From Bettongia penicillata ogilbyi (lineage: Eukaryota; Chordata; Mammalia; Diprotodontia; Potoroidae), in assembly GCA_023548195.1 (NCBI GenBank), contig JAJHZJ010000061.1, forward strand, positions 6,526,373 through 6,590,372: a stretch of DNA of 64,000 nucleotides, given 5' to 3'. The position numbers and the translations under genes are program-made. The notes beneath the pieces are model-generated. The model saw nothing but the letters and a program-made list of their open reading frames with translations, did not search any database and was not told the DNA's origin. Shown in pieces: positions 22,425-34,165 of this stretch. How positions within the stretch are numbered: position 1 is the first letter of the stretch; every line of letters starts with the position of its first letter.

Positions 22425-22553
22425 ACATATAAAGAAACTAAAGCCTAAGGAGGTTAAGTGAGTTGCCTCAGATCCACACAAGTAGTAAGTCTCAGAACTA
22501 GGAAGCAAACTTAGGTCCTGTGATTCCAGGTTCTACATGATTTCCAACCTGGT
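22425..22553 (-). mobile_element. MIR SINE remnant
   Basis: The plus strand shows aagaaactaaagcctaagga, ggttaagtgagttgcctcag, aagtagtaagtctcagaact and ttaggtcctgtgattccagg. Confidence 0.6.
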
Positions 22554-23514
22554 TATAAGATTACATTCCTGTAGAACATGGCATCTGCTTCAATTTGCTG
22601 TCGAAATAGAAAGGTTTGTGTGTACATGCATGTAAAAGTATTTTTCACAATTCATGTAGAGGATATACACAGGGATAGTACAGTGTTTTCTATCTGGGAA
22701 GCTAATTAAAGGACTTGGGGAAGGGAATACGGGAATCATTTAACATAGGGGAAACTGGCTTGATATATGTTTGGCTAGGAGATTCGTATTTGACCATTAT
22801 GTTGGAGAATAGCATTAAGCATACTATATCAATAATGTTCTAGGATATGCCTAAAGAAGAGGACTTTTTAAACTACATCAAATAGAAAAAGAGTTGATTT
22901 AGAAAGATAGCAACCAAGATGAGTGATGACAAAGCATATTGGGTGAGGGGTGGATTTGATAGGGGCTGTTATTGTTGTTTTTAAAACTAGTAGAATCAGG
23001 GGTATTTTAGAAAGAACTTGGAGAACAATGTGAGCGGATAAATCAGAAACTGCTCTTTTGATCTATTTTAAAAACACAATGTGTGCTGCTCTGGCCCATT
23101 CCAAAAAATATACAGAAAAGCTGAAATAGTACCAGATATCATTTATTTCAGGAGAAGTCAAACATGAAATACAAGAATCCTTGCTTTCCTTCTTCCCCTC
23201 CTCCTTCTCCTTTCTTCCCACCTTCCAAAAAAGTCAACCCACAAGCAATCATATTTATGAAAACATATTCCTGAGAGCTTTGGAAATGTTTACATGAGAA
23301 ATGTTTTCAAATAAAGAGAATTTACTGCTTCAGATAATTTTTTCTTATATATTTTGGTTCAAATGCAGATGTTTCTAGTCACTAGGACTATGTGTTTCTG
23401 CTGATTCCAGAGATTTTCTGAATGCAAAGACCAGGGGCAAATTCTGAGTAGATGTGCAAACTGGGGGTAGGGTGGGGAGAATAAGGAGAATCCAGGGTAG
23501 AGTTACATCAGTTT
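22554..23514. other. Unassigned sequence
   Basis: Nearly 1 kb without a gene or assignable repeat; a C/T tract lies at 23185-23225. Confidence 0.45.
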
Positions 23515-23580
23515 GGGTCTTGGAGTCAGGACGACCTGAGTTTAAGTCCCATCTCTTAACATATCTGGCTGTGTGGCTTG
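23515..23580 (+). repeat. SINE fragment of the 21870 type
   Basis: Reads cttggagtcaggacgacctg, agtttaagtcccatctctta and catatctggctgtgtgg, the 5' half of the 21870-type SINE, ending where L1 wording begins. Confidence 0.6.
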
Positions 23581-23584
23581 CAGG

Positions 23585-24120
23585 AGAAGAGTTCCATCCA
23601 CTGAACCCACTATTAGGATTATTCCCCAAGGAGTTTAAAGATAAAAAAAAAAAGGGCTTCATACATAGGAAATTATTTATATGAGAACAAAGTAGTATCC
23701 ACTGACTGGGGAATAGTGGAACAAACTGTGATATATGAATACAGTGGAATATTACTGTACCTGAAATAATGATTAATATGAAGAATTCTAGAAAAATGTA
23801 AGACAACATAAAGTGATGAAGCATGAAGTAACAGAGAATGAAATAAGCAGAATCAAGAAAACAATGACCACAATAATGTGAATTAAGAGATCATTAAAAG
23901 GAAGTAACACACTGAGTAATAATGATTAACATATGTGTATCAGAGAATAGATGATAAAATTTAACTCCCTCCTCCCAAGAGAAAAGTGGAGGACTATGGC
24001 TACAGAATGCTACATACTCTTCCAGACAAGGTTTCTATGTCCATTGTTTTACTTAACTGTTTCCTGTATGTCACAAGAGAGTGCTTAGTTTTGGGGAAGG
24101 TTCTGAGTGAAACAATGCTC
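23585..24120 (+). mobile_element. LINE-1 3' UTR fragment
   Basis: Wording gatatatgaatacagtggaa, tattactgtacctgaaataa, aggactatggctacagaatg and tgtcaataaaaatgcattaa matches marsupial L1 3' ends and parallels the 3' part of the L1 at 28546-29795. 5'-truncated and without coding capacity. Confidence 0.65.
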
Positions 24121-24680
24121 TGTCAATAAAAATGCATTAAGGGCCTACTGGACAGACCAGGTGCTGTGCTAAGCACTTGTTTGTTGCTTCTTCAGTAGCG
24201 TTCTACTCTTTGTGACCCTATAGAGGGTTTTCTTAGCAAAGATACAGAAGTGGTTTGCCATTTTCTTCTCTAGCTCACTTTACAGATGAGGAAACTGAGG
24301 CAAATAGGGTTATTTGTGACTCATCAAGGATCACACAGCTAGTAAGTGTCTGAGATCAGATTTGAATTCAGGAAGATGAGTCTTCCTGACTCCAGGCCTG
24401 GTACACTATCCACTGCACCAACTAGCTGCCAACTGTTAAGTACATTGGATAAAAAAAGGCACAAAACCAGAGTCCCTGTCTTTAAGGAGCTTACTATGGG
24501 AAAGACAAAGAAAACAAATACAAACTATATACAAAATTAGTAGGAGATAATTAAGAGAAGGAAGGTACTAGAATTAAAAACGGTTGGGAAAGGCTTCCAG
24601 GGGGAGATGGAATTTAATTGGGACTTAAAGGAAGTCAGAGATGGCAGTATACAAGAGATGACAGTAATATTAAAACAAAA
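24116..24680 (+). repeat. F2 copy split by a SINE
   Basis: The left part reads agggcctactggacagacca and ggtgctgtgctaagcact. The right part resumes at 24431 with aaaaaaaggcacaaaaccag, agtccctgtctttaaggagc, gggaaaggcttccaggggga and taattgggacttaaaggaag. Confidence 0.6.
24178..24430 (-). mobile_element. RTE-tailed tRNA-SINE inserted in F2
   Basis: The plus strand runs from tgttgcttcttcagtagcgt through cagatgaggaaactgaggca, gatcacacagctagtaagtg and tcttcctgactccaggcctg to caccaactagctgcc. The flanks ctaagcactt and ttaagtacatt look like a decayed target-site duplication. Confidence 0.88.
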
Positions 24681-25137
24681 AGCAATGTAAAAAGCAAAAT
24701 AATGTTTAAATGTCTGCTTTACATTTTATTTTATTTTTATCAATTTTCAGCATTTATAAAATATGATTACCAGAAGGTACAGATCCTGATAACATGAAAC
24801 TGTCGATCGCATAATGCTAATAATATTCTTATACTATTACCAGAAAACAAAGTCTACGTCTAAGCATGTAACTCCACATGACACTGAATTATATTCTAGT
24901 TAAGGGCCGCATAAACCTCAGGAGCTCAGAACACAACATAGGCAGATATATGGCCATGGGCACTGTCAATTAAATAAACATTTACAAACTGCCATATCTA
25001 GCAGGGTATTGTGCTAGGCACTGGGTGATGAGTGGGGAATTCAGCAAAGCTTCGTTAATATGGCTGAAGAGTAAAATCTTTATCTAAGTTCAGTTTAGGG
25101 TCAGGTTCGTTGAAATAACATTAATATTAATAGCAAA
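24681..25137. other. Unassigned, with a possible F2 head
   Basis: No gene. At 24965-25050 the words cagggtattgtgctaggcac and tgggtgatgagtggggaatt resemble the F2 5' end only. Confidence 0.4.
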
Positions 25138-25398
25138 TAATAGTGCTTTAAGGTTTGCAAAGTACCATACAAACACATATATACATATGTATATATACAA
25201 ATATATGTGTATTATACATAAGTACATTTTCTCCTCACAATGACTAGGTGAAGTAGGTGCTATTGTATTTCTTTTACAAATAAAGTCACTGAGGTTGAGA
25301 AAGGTTCAATGACTTATCCAAGGGCACATGACCAGTAAATATTTGAGTTTCTTTCCCACTCCAATTCCAGTGCTCTTTCCACTTAGTTAGGCTGCCTC
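25138..25398 (-). mobile_element. MIR SINE carrying an (ATAC/ATAT)n insertion
   Basis: The plus strand shows ggtttgcaaagtaccataca, then a 60-base ATAC/ATAT stretch at 25165-25225, then ttctcctcacaatgactagg, tttacaaataaagtcactga and ccagtgctctttccacttag. The microsatellite grew inside the SINE. Confidence 0.65.
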
Positions 25399-25822
25399 TT
25401 GGTCCAGAACTCAAGTACTAATTCCATAGGTAAAAGAAAATTGCATTGGGCCCGAGGGACTCATAATATTCCCTCTTTAATGTGTCCACATAATTTAGTC
25501 AGGTATTGAAATGTAAATTTCTGTAACTAATGAGACTGGAGAGAGGAGAAGACATACCTCAGAGCTGGGACTAAACATTTTTGCATCCTAGGCAAGGTTT
25601 AAAAATGGCAACTCCCTGCATTGGAAAATTGTTCCTCTCTATGTCACTGTCCACCAGAAAGATTCCAAATTTCCAGTGTAACACTTGTAACCCAACTCCT
25701 CACAAATAACTTATATGCCATGAAATGTGGAAATCTTCTGAAATTAAAAATGCATACATTTACAAAAAATATTAAAATTACCCCATATTGCCCTCTCCTA
25801 CCAACACTCCATAGAAAGTGGG
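25399..25822. other. Unassigned sequence
   Basis: No gene or repeat recognised. Confidence 0.45.
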
Positions 25823-26016
25823 TGTTTTTCAGTCATTTCAGTTGGGTCCGACTCTTTGTGACTCCATTTGGGGTTATCTTGGCAAAGATACTGGAGTAGT
25901 AGTATGCCTTTTCCTTCTCTAGCTAATTTTACACATGGGGAAACAGAAGCAAATAAGGTTAAATGACTTGCCCAGGGATTTGAACTCAAGTCTTCTTCTG
26001 TGCTACCTAGCTGCCT
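25823..26016 (-). mobile_element. RTE-tailed tRNA-SINE with internal deletion
   Basis: The plus strand shows ttcagttgggtccgactctt, gtgactccatttggggttat, gatactggagtagtagtatg and acttgcccagggatttgaac, then ctacctagctgcct. The usual tcacacagctagtaagtgtc between the last two words is missing, so about 35 bases are deleted. Confidence 0.85.
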
Positions 26017-26169
26017 AGAACTGGCTCTGGCTCTGTTTATTAAGGTCAGGCTTATCACTTGATTTAAGTAAAATAACTGCCTCGAAGGCTTTTCTCGTGG
26101 ATATGATCCCTTATACACTATCCAGCTACAAAGATCATTGTATTAGGAATCAAAACTGTCATTTTACTT

Positions 26170-26360
26170 TGTGTTATAGATAGGACATTGGATTTGGAAT
26201 TGGATTCAAACACCAGCTGTGCCATTTACTTACTACCTGTGTGAACAAGGCAAATCACTTAGCTCACTGGACATCAGTGCTCCCATCTGTAAAATGAAAA
26301 GGTTTGGACTAGATGACCTCTGAGGTACAATCAGACTCTAATTCTATAATCCCCTGACCT
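26170..26360 (+). mobile_element. MIR-type SINE
   Basis: Reads ggattcaaacaccagctgtg, ccatttacttactacctgtg, aatcacttagctcactggac, atctgtaaaatgaaaaggtt, tggactagatgacctctgag. It ends gactctaattctataatcc, the same 3' end as the SINE at 28366. Confidence 0.7.
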
Positions 26361-26734
26361 ATGATCTTTTAACTCTGTGTAGGTCACTTAACTCCAATAT
26401 TAGATCAGAGATGCCATTCCTTAGCACCAGATTATTTTGTCATCCAGAGATATAATCAAACTTTGATTATATGTGCTAGAGAAGAACTGTGAATGGCACA
26501 GAAAGATATCAAGTCATCAAAAGATGGCTTTGAAATGCACTATACAAATAGAAAACTATCCTTTATTCAAACATGCCATCAGCACAGTAATTCATGATTA
26601 CTTTAAAGTGTAGTCCAGAAAACACCCCTGAGGTGGGGGCCTAGTGTTGTCCAATCTATGGGCTTCAGAGTGCAGTAGGTTTAAAGCTTTGGAAAGAGAA
26701 GGGAAGGAAAAGGAAGGGAAGGGATAAGAGCCTA
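26361..26734. other. Unassigned sequence
   Basis: No gene; a short GGAA purine run lies at 26695-26730. Confidence 0.45.
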
Positions 26735-26935
26735 AAGGAGGTCTCCCAGTGCACCCTGGGCCATTTCCAGTCATCCTAATAAATATTTGGTCACTGGATT
26801 CAGATGGCTCTGGAGGAGCAGTGAAGCTGGTGACCTGCACAGCCCTCCCTCACTCAAAACAAAGTCAAGTAAGTGCGAGTCATGTCATCATTTCTCTGGC
26901 AACGAAGGACAAACATAACAACAATAACAACAACG
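26735..26935 (+). mobile_element. Second RTE-tailed SINE type, 5'-truncated
   Basis: Reads gggccatttccagtcatcct, aatatttggtcactggattc, agatggctctggaggagcag, tgacctgcacagccctccct and gtcatgtcatcatttctctg, ending ggcaacgaaggacaaacata with acaacaataacaacaac. It lacks the tRNA head seen on the minus strand at 32999. Confidence 0.8.
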
Positions 26936-27317
26936 TTTTAACAACAAATTTAGTTTTCCAACTGTGTTTTAACAAAGCCAATATTAGAAGTAATTGACAT
27001 TCCCTAGGCAAACTCTGGCTGGCTGTTCAGAGGTAGCTGACCTGGGAAGAAAAAATCAATTCGAAATAATAGTGTAAGGAACAGATAGCTTACTATATTT
27101 TGTGAAAATTAATGAGCTATGTATCAAATTGCTTTGCTCTGCTTAAAGGAAAACTGGCACCTGTGTGTAAAATTTGAGTCATAAACGAAGATGTGCCTAA
27201 ATCTGCAAAACTAATAACGGATAATAATGGCTACGAACTATGTTATCCTTACAAAAATTATAAGTAATGCATTTTGAGAATTAAAGAACTAAAATAAGTC
27301 AATAAAGTACTAATGGC
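26936..27317. other. Unassigned AT-rich sequence
   Basis: No gene or repeat recognised. Confidence 0.45.
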
Positions 27318-27535
27318 ATTTATAAAACATTTGAACATTTATACAGTACTTCACCTATGCTATTCTTTATCTTCATAAGATCCTTCTGGGTAGGTACTAT
27401 TATTATCCCTATTTAACATAAGAAAACTGAGGCTGAGAGAGGTTAAGTGATCTGCCTAGTGTCACTCAGCTAGTGTCTAAGAAGAATTCATGTCATTCTG
27501 ACTTCAAGTCCAATGCTCTACAACTCCACTGAGCT
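27318..27535 (-). mobile_element. MIR SINE, near full length
   Basis: The plus strand shows aacatttatacagtacttca, ttctgggtaggtactattat, tatccctatttaacataaga, gctgagagaggttaagtgat and ccaatgctctacaactccac. Confidence 0.7.
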
Positions 27536-27539
27536 AATT

Positions 27540-28365
27540 TGATTTTATGAAGAGAGAAAGAAAAAAGCCAAACTACCAATATAAAAAATGAGAAGGAAAA
27601 TTCACAATGACTAGAGTAAATAGTGACAACTATCAGAAAATATGCCAATAAAACTAAAAATTTCAATGAAATGGATGAATATTTTAAAAACTACAAAATA
27701 CCTAGATTAAAAAAAGTAGAGAATCTAAACAACCCAGTCTCAGAAAGAAAAAATGAGTAAGTCAAAGATAAATTTCCCAAATAAAACAGAAAAACAAAAC
27801 ACCTTGTTCAGCTGGATTTACAAGTATCAAAAATGTGAACAACAAGTAATCCCTATGCCACATAAACTGCTCCTAAGAATGGAGAAAGGAAAGACCTTAC
27901 CAAACTCCTTCTATGGGTCAAATATGGTCCCAGTAGCCAACCAAGGAGAGAAAGCAAAGAGAAAACTATGGACTCATATTACCAGGGAATATTGATACAA
28001 ATATATTACATAAAATATTAGCAAAGAGACTATAGCAATATATTAAAAATTATTCACTCTGACCAGGTAAGAGTTATACTGTGAATGCAAAGATGATATA
28101 AAATTAGAAAAACTACAAATGTAACAGATTAATTTAATCCAAATTTATCAAATGCAAGGCAATAACAAAAATAACAATTTAATGATTATATCAATAAAAG
28201 TCGACAAAGAAAGCCTTCAATAAAATATGATATTAATTTGTGTTCAAAAATACTGAGAAGCACAGCAAGAGAAAGACTTTTCCTTCATGTGACCAAAAAC
28301 TTCTCTCTATATCCAGAAACTATCATTATTTATAGAAGAGAAACAATGGAAGCCTTCTCATGTTA
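27540..28365 (+). mobile_element. LINE-1 ORF2 relic, left part
   Basis: ORF2 wording upstream of and into the reverse-transcriptase domain: atgaaatggatgaatatttt, gagaatctaaacaacccagt, then a frame with LPNSFYGSNMVPVANQG (from about 27887) that corresponds to the conserved LP.SFYda...IPK segment. Next come gcaaagagactatagcaata and aatgattatatcaataaaag. Frames are broken by many stops; A-rich like L1 sense strands. It is dead and continues at 28546 beyond an inserted SINE. Confidence 0.7.
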
Positions 28366-28545
28366 TAGGGCACTGAACTTGAATCCTAGTTAATGCTATG
28401 AGTACTTGTGTAATCCTTGACAAGTGATAACCTTTTTGAGTCTCATTGTGCTCATCTCTGAAATGACAGAGTTGGACTAGATGCTCCCTCAGCTTTTGTC
28501 CTTCTGTGAGATCTTTAAATCTATGACCTCATGACCTAATAAATC
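28366..28545 (+). mobile_element. MIR-type SINE inserted in the L1
   Basis: Wording gggcactgaacttgaatcct, tgagtctcattgtgctcatc, tctgaaatgacagagttgga, ctagatgctccctcagcttt and gatctttaaatctatgacct. The L1 resumes at 28544 with tcaggggtaaaagcaaggat, so the break falls just before the conserved SGVKQG-type motif. The word ctcatg on both sides may be part of a target-site duplication. Confidence 0.65.
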
Positions 28546-29795
28546 AGGGGTAAAAGCAAGGATGGCCCTGTTCTCTACTATTTGATATAGTTCTAGAAAT
28601 GCCAGATTTAGCAACAAGAAAATACACAGAAATTGAGGAATAAACATAAGCAAAGGACAAATGTTCTCATTTTATAATAAAAATGATATTATTCAAATTA
28701 AAGATTAGGTATTATATCAATAATATTATCAAAGGGAAATTTTATGGAATAATTAAAGAAATAAAATTCATTTGGAAAAACAAAAAGCTAAAATATCAAA
28801 AGATATGATACAGAAAGGAAAAAGAGCTATTTGATAACAACTTCTGAGAAACCTGGAAAACAATTTAGTGAAAAAAAAGATTTAGATCAGTATCTTATAT
28901 TGTTGAATAAATTTCAAGTAGAAAAATAATCTAAATAAAAACAAATTTACATCACGAAAACTAGATGAGAATGGAAATTTATACCTTTGGAAAGCAGGCA
29001 TAATTAGCCAGACAAAGGATAAAAGAAATTACTTTTGCACAAACAAAACCAATGCAACTAGAATTTAAAAAATACAGCCTAAGGGGGAAAAACATGTATT
29101 AAACATCTCTGAAAAAGTTTAACATCTAAGACTTATTGGGAATTGACACAAATCTATATGTGTAAGAGCCTTCTGCTTCCGAAAAGTGGTCAAAGGACAT
29201 GAATTGTTTTTAAAAGTAGAAGTATAATCACTGACCTCCTGAAAATGTTACAGTTATTAGTCAGAGAAATGCAAGTTGAAACTGTTATGGAGTAGCACAT
29301 CATACTCATTAAGCTAGCAAGATCGCTAAAAAAAAAAAAAAAGGCGGGGAGGGGGAAGAAGGGGAAATTGTTGGAAGGGCTGTGGGAAGATAGGAGCATG
29401 AAGTCACTGATAGTGGAGCTGCAAACTGGTTCAAGAACTCTGAAAAATAATTTTGAATTATGTAAGAAAAGTTACAAAACTGTTTATATTTTCTGATCCA
29501 GAGACTCCATCACTGGGATTATGTCTCAAGGAGATTACTGGCAATAAGAAAAGACCTGTATGTACAGAGCTGTTAATAGCAGCATAACCAAAAGCTGGAA
29601 ACAAAATAGAGATCTGATGATTGGGAAATGGTTGAACAAGATATGCTGTGTGAATATAATGAAACAGTACTAAAAGGAATGATGAATGTGAATAATTCAG
29701 AGAAACATTCAAAGATTTAGTAAGTGATGCAGAGTAAAGATAGCAGAGCCAAAAGAATAATAGACTCATTACTATGAGATATATTTTTTAAAAAA
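28546..29795 (+). mobile_element. LINE-1 ORF2 C-terminal part and 3' UTR relic
   Basis: Begins with a decayed SGVKQGCPLSP-type motif (here SGVKARMALFS). It continues with aaagaaataaaattcatttg (the IWKNK-like region), agaaattacttttgcacaaa, gtcagagaaatgcaagttga, ggctgtgggaagataggagc, gcaaactggttcaagaactc, ccatcactgggattatgtct, aaaagctggaaacaaaatag and gatgattgggaaatggttga. The last words are shared with mammalian L1 3' regions. An A-run with ggcggggaggggg at 29326-29360 interrupts it. No intact frame. Confidence 0.75.
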
Positions 29796-29977
29796 ATCAA
29801 ATTGGAGAAGTTGCCCAACTCTGGTTAACTGCAATGGTCCACATTATTTCTACATATTCTAACTCTAATATTCATCCCTTCTCTCCATTAATAGTGGATA
29901 ACCTTTTTTTCCCTGGAAATATACTTCATAACAAGCAAACATGCAATATTTTTTTAAAAGAAGTTCCCAAGGACATA

Positions 29978-30146
29978 TTTTGGGCTTTAGGGAGCCTCTG
30001 AGGTCATCTAATCCAATGCCTTCATTGTGTAGATGACAAAACTAAGTCCCAGAGAGATCAGGTCTTTGCCCTCCCTATCCAGCTGTAGGGCTGGAACTTA
30101 AACCCAGGACCTCTAAATCCAAATGCAACACTATTTCTATTATAAC
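29978..30146 (-). mobile_element. Old MIR-like SINE remnant
   Basis: The plus strand shows gagcctctgaggtcatctaa, tccaatgccttcattgtgta, gtcccagagagatcaggtct, aacttaaacccaggacctct. 5730-type family. Confidence 0.6.
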
Positions 30147-31765
30147 GAATGTATCATGACTTTATTATGAATTATTTTGTTCATTACATTATTGCTTTGA
30201 AAAGATGAGGCATCTGCTTCACTGAGCATCACTGATCTCATCATGAAGAACTTTTAAATGCCCATCTGTTCACTGTGCTGTGCTGTGCTACATGATTTAT
30301 GATATGCTGGTCCTTGACCTTTAGAAGATGACAATTTAAGAAGGGAGACAAAAGCAATGCAGGCAATTATCTTAAGCACATATATATAGCCAGTCAATAC
30401 AAACATGAAAAAACATGTCTATTAAATAAGGAGTATCTATATTAATGCTATTTTTTGGCTGTGTACTGCAACCTAGTGAGGAAGGAAAGAAGGTTCTAGT
30501 CTTAACAATAAATTTAACTTGGTCACTTAAAGTCCTTAGGAACTCAGTTTATTTGTAAAACTGGGGATGATGACTAGAGCAGGAGGCTTACTATCTAGTG
30601 AGAGTGAAGCGCAGCAGATAGCCAGCCCAAATGATGCACTATAGGATTCCTACAGGATGTTGAAATACCTAGGGGGAGGCCTCCAGTGCATGAGGTGGAT
30701 AAAACTTAAGTAAAGACATATCACCCAGGATGGAGTGTGGATAAGCTGTGGCCAGCAACATTTGGGGGAGTGCCCACATCAAAGTTTTTAGGGATCCATT
30801 GGATTATTGATGTGTTCCTATCTCAAAAGCTCAAAAGCATTTTGCAGAATGATGAAATAAAACAAAGATGGAAGTATGTGGGGGTGGGATGAGTTTGGGG
30901 GGTGGGGAGGCAGGATGGAGAGGTAGGTGCCAGTTTAAAAACTGCTACATACTTGAAATTTGTTATCTTAATTTTCTTCTTTCTGTCCCTCAAAGCTATC
31001 TTTTCAGATTTTCAAAAGAAACTAAAGGTATTTGAAAAAAATTAAAAGGAGAAAGTTTAGAAGCTGTTTGCTTACTTAACAATGGTTAGCTACAATCCTC
31101 GTATGAAATGTCCCAAGGCAAGCATGTACCACATAACTTGGCAACATTTCTATACAAAGAAAACAGTGTCCAGACTTGGAAGAGAAAATCTAAAACTCTC
31201 ATGGGTGGGTTGGAGCAATATGTGATTTATGTGTGTATTTGTGTGTGTATATACATACATATGTATGTATTTTACTCTTGAACTACTTCAAGGTGATGAA
31301 AGACAAACTAGGTCTTCCAAATTCCAAGTGAAATGGAGAATCTGTTACGTTGCTTCATCAACAAAATTTGATCAACACTGAATACCAGCTTCCTGGCTCA
31401 CCAAATAATCTAGTATTCAGATTCTCATTTATTTGTGTACCATCCATCTCAAGGCTAGCCATATTTTTCTCCCTTACATCCTGGGGTCACTGAAGGCATT
31501 GCATCTCCATCTAGTGGTGAAGCTGCTTTCACATGCCATCAGCCAATTAAAGATGTCTGACTGCCAGTTTTCACGTTATACAATAATCTTGAGAAACCCA
31601 GGACCAGTCTTAAATTAGAGGCATGTAGCTTAAGTTGAGAAGAATCACAGTGACTTTTCCTGAAACTCCAGTTTTCCTTAAGAAGAAAGAAAATATGGAC
31701 TTTAGTTCTGGCAGCAGAGCCTTCTCACGACCTCTCTGGGACTCAGTTTCTGTTTTTCATGTGTA
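30147..31765. other. Unassigned, with a small GT/ATAC microsatellite
   Basis: About 1.6 kb without a recognised gene or transposon. A short (GT)(ATAC) tract lies at 31230-31270; a G-rich run (gggggtgggatg then ggggggtggggaggc) lies at 30880-30910. Confidence 0.45.
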
Positions 31766-32575
31766 TGTATTTTTATTTATTTCAATAACTATTTCCTAAT
31801 TACACTTAAATCTTTTAAACATTTGTTAAAAAAAAAATTTGAGTTCTAAGTTTTCTTCTTCCTTCCTGCCCCTTCCCCACCCTTTTAAGAAGGCAAGCAA
31901 TATACTGATTATACATGCGAAGTTATGCAAAACATATATCCATATTAGCCTTGTTGCAAAAGAAAACACACACACACATAAACATACACAAAAATACAAG
32001 GAAAGCAAAGTAAAAAAACAAAACTGCTTCACTGTACTCAGAGTTCTCTCTCTGGAGGTAGACAGTATTTTTCATCATGGACCCTTTGGAATTTTCTTGG
32101 ATCACTGTCTTGATCAGAATAACTAATCCTTTCACAGTTGACCATCATTACAAGACTGCGGTTATTGTGAACAATGTTCTGGCTCTGCTCACTTCACTCT
32201 GCATCAGTTCATGTAAGTCTTCCCAATTTTTTCCTGAAAACATCCTCCTTGCCATTTCTCTATCACAATCATATACCACAGCTTGTTCAGTCATTCCCCA
32301 ATTGATGGGCATCCTTTCAATTTTTAATTCTTTTCCACCAATAAAAGAGCTGCTATAAATGTTTTTGCACAAATAGGTTCTTCCTCCCTTTCTTCAGTCT
32401 CTTTGGGATACAGAACTAGTAGTAGTATTACTGGGGCAAAGGATATGCACACTGTATAGTCCTTTGGGTATAGTTTCAAATTGTCCTCTGGAACGGTTGG
32501 ACCAGTTCACAATTCTAGTAACAGTGCATTGGTGCCTCAAGTTTTCCACACAGGACTTGGTTTTTTGTACTACAA
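31766..32575 (-). mobile_element. LINE-1 3' region, antisense
   Basis: Read on the plus strand it matches the reverse complement of mammalian L1 3' regions: gtcattccccaattgatggg, catcctttcaatttttaatt, agctgctataaatgtttttg, gtattactggggcaaaggat, tttcaaattgtcctctggaa and aacagtgcattggtgcctca. Further left are ctgctcacttcactctgcat and aatactgattatacatgcga. About 800 bases, no intact frame. Confidence 0.7.
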
Positions 32576-32990
32576 AATGATGGGCCTCTAGGGACACTAC
32601 AGAACCATAACTAGGGTGGGGTAAATGGAACTCTCTCTCAGGGTGCTAAATTTAGAGGACATTGATAGCATTTTCAATTTTTATACAGAGTAGAAATAAA
32701 CAAGCCTAGCACCTAGTTAACCAAGAATATTTAGTCAAAATAGGGAACTAACAGAAGTCAGCTGAAGTGAGTCCCTCCAGATATATAGTCAACTTCTAAG
32801 TAGCAGGCTCATGCTAAGATCTTGGAGTCTCTGTATCTACCCCTAAACTAAGGGCACACTTTGTGCTATTTTCCCTAAGCTCCAGTTTGAGGTATTTGCC
32901 CAAAGCACAAAAATTCCTAGTTTAAACTCTCACTAAAGATACATAGTGAAGTGAAGATTTGTTGCTGGTCCTTATGTAAGATTTCATGAA
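32576..32990. other. Unassigned sequence
   Basis: No gene or recognised repeat. Confidence 0.45.
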
Positions 32991-32998
32991 TTTAAGGT

Positions 32999-33318
32999 TT
33001 TTGTGTGTTCATCCTTCATTGCCGAAGAAGACCATGCCATCAGAGAAATGATGACATGACTTTCACTGGACTATGTTTTGAGTGAGGAAGGGCTGTGCAG
33101 GACACCAACCTACTTCTCCTCCAGAGCCATCTGAATCCAGTGATCAGATATTCATCAGGATGACTGGAGATGACCCAGGATGAGGCAATTGGAGTTAAGT
33201 GACTTGCCCAAGGTCACACAACTAGTAAGTGTCAAGTGTCTGTAGTAACATCTGAACTCAGGTCCTCCTGATTCCTGCACTGGTGCTCAATCCACTGTAC
33301 TACCTAGCTGCCCCAGGT
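32999..33318 (-). mobile_element. Second RTE-tailed SINE type, full length with 8-base duplication
   Basis: The plus strand runs from gtgtgttcatccttcattgc through gccatcagagaaatgatgac, ggctgtgcaggacaccaacc, ccagagccatctgaatccag, aaggtcacacaactagtaag and tcctgcactggtgctcaatc to ctacctagctgcccc. A perfect 8-base duplication, tttaaggt, flanks it (32991-32998 and 33319-33326), so both ends are defined. Confidence 0.9.
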
Positions 33319-33326
33319 TTTAAGGT

Positions 33327-33905
33327 AGAATATAACTGGAGGGAGAGAAAAAGGAAATGTTGAAAGTGGATAAAGGGGATGAGGTATTGTAGGGGAAATG
33401 TCAAAAAGGAAGAAAGCAAGCAAGCACCTGTATAGTGCACAGCAAAAATGAGAGCATGTATCAGACTTAGAACAAGTTATTCCCTTGGGATGAGGAAAAA
33501 AGTGAGAGTGGGAATGCAGCAGGAGAAGGATGATTCACTGAATATATTCTTTAGGGAATAAGAAAAGGGTCTTGTCTTCAAGAGGTCTTTTATTAACCAG
33601 AAGAGGCACTTAGGGATCTTCAAAAGACTTACATTCAGGACAAGTGATGTTGGGAAGAAAAAGTAAGATTAAGGGAGAAAATGAGACTGGACCTAAAAGA
33701 GGAAAGAAAAATATGTGGATGAAGGGCTGGCTTCTCTGTTCATTAAAAGATAAGTGGTGGTTAGAAACTATATTTGCATTAGTGAAAAAAAAAACTGACA
33801 GGTTGAGGAGAAGCACAAAAATACCATGAGGCCAAATGTTTGGATTTGTATAGAAAAAGACAAGGATAAATGATTGCTACTTTACAAAATCAGACTTAGA
33901 ACTAG
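33327..33905. other. Unassigned sequence
   Basis: Purine-rich on the plus strand (gggagagaaaaagg, ggaagaaagcaagcaagc); no gene recognised. Confidence 0.45.
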
Positions 33906-34165
33906 AGTCAGCTAGGTGGTGCAGTGGATAGAACACCAGTTAGGAAAATGAGTTCAAACCCAGTCTCAGGCATTTACTAGCTCTGTGACCTTAGAAAGTC
34001 ACTTAACTTGCTTGCCTTAGTTTCCTCAACTGTAAAATGGGGATAATGATAGCACCCACCTCACAGGGACATTATAAGGATCTGATGAAGTAATAATTAT
34101 AAAGCATTGAGCACAGTGCCTGGCACATAGTAGGCATTTAATAAATGACTGTTTTCTTCCTCCCT
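33906..34165 (+). mobile_element. tRNA-headed CORE-SINE with MIR-like tail, full length
   Basis: The head is gtcagctaggtggtgcagtg, then actagctctgtgaccttaga, tgccttagtttcctcaactg, atggggataatgatagcacc, agcacagtgcctggcacata and gtaggcatttaataaatgac. Same type as the SINE at 8731 and better preserved. Confidence 0.85.

Noticed and set aside
23375..23824. Minus-strand frame of 149 codons
   Set aside because: It runs antisense through the L1 3' UTR fragment and a SINE fragment, with no homology to a known protein.
25798..26118. Minus-strand frame of 106 codons
   Set aside because: Mostly a translation of the RTE-tailed SINE at 25823-26016.
27540..29795. Functional LINE-1
   Set aside because: ORF2 is broken by many stops and a SINE insertion, and ORF1 and the 5' end are absent.
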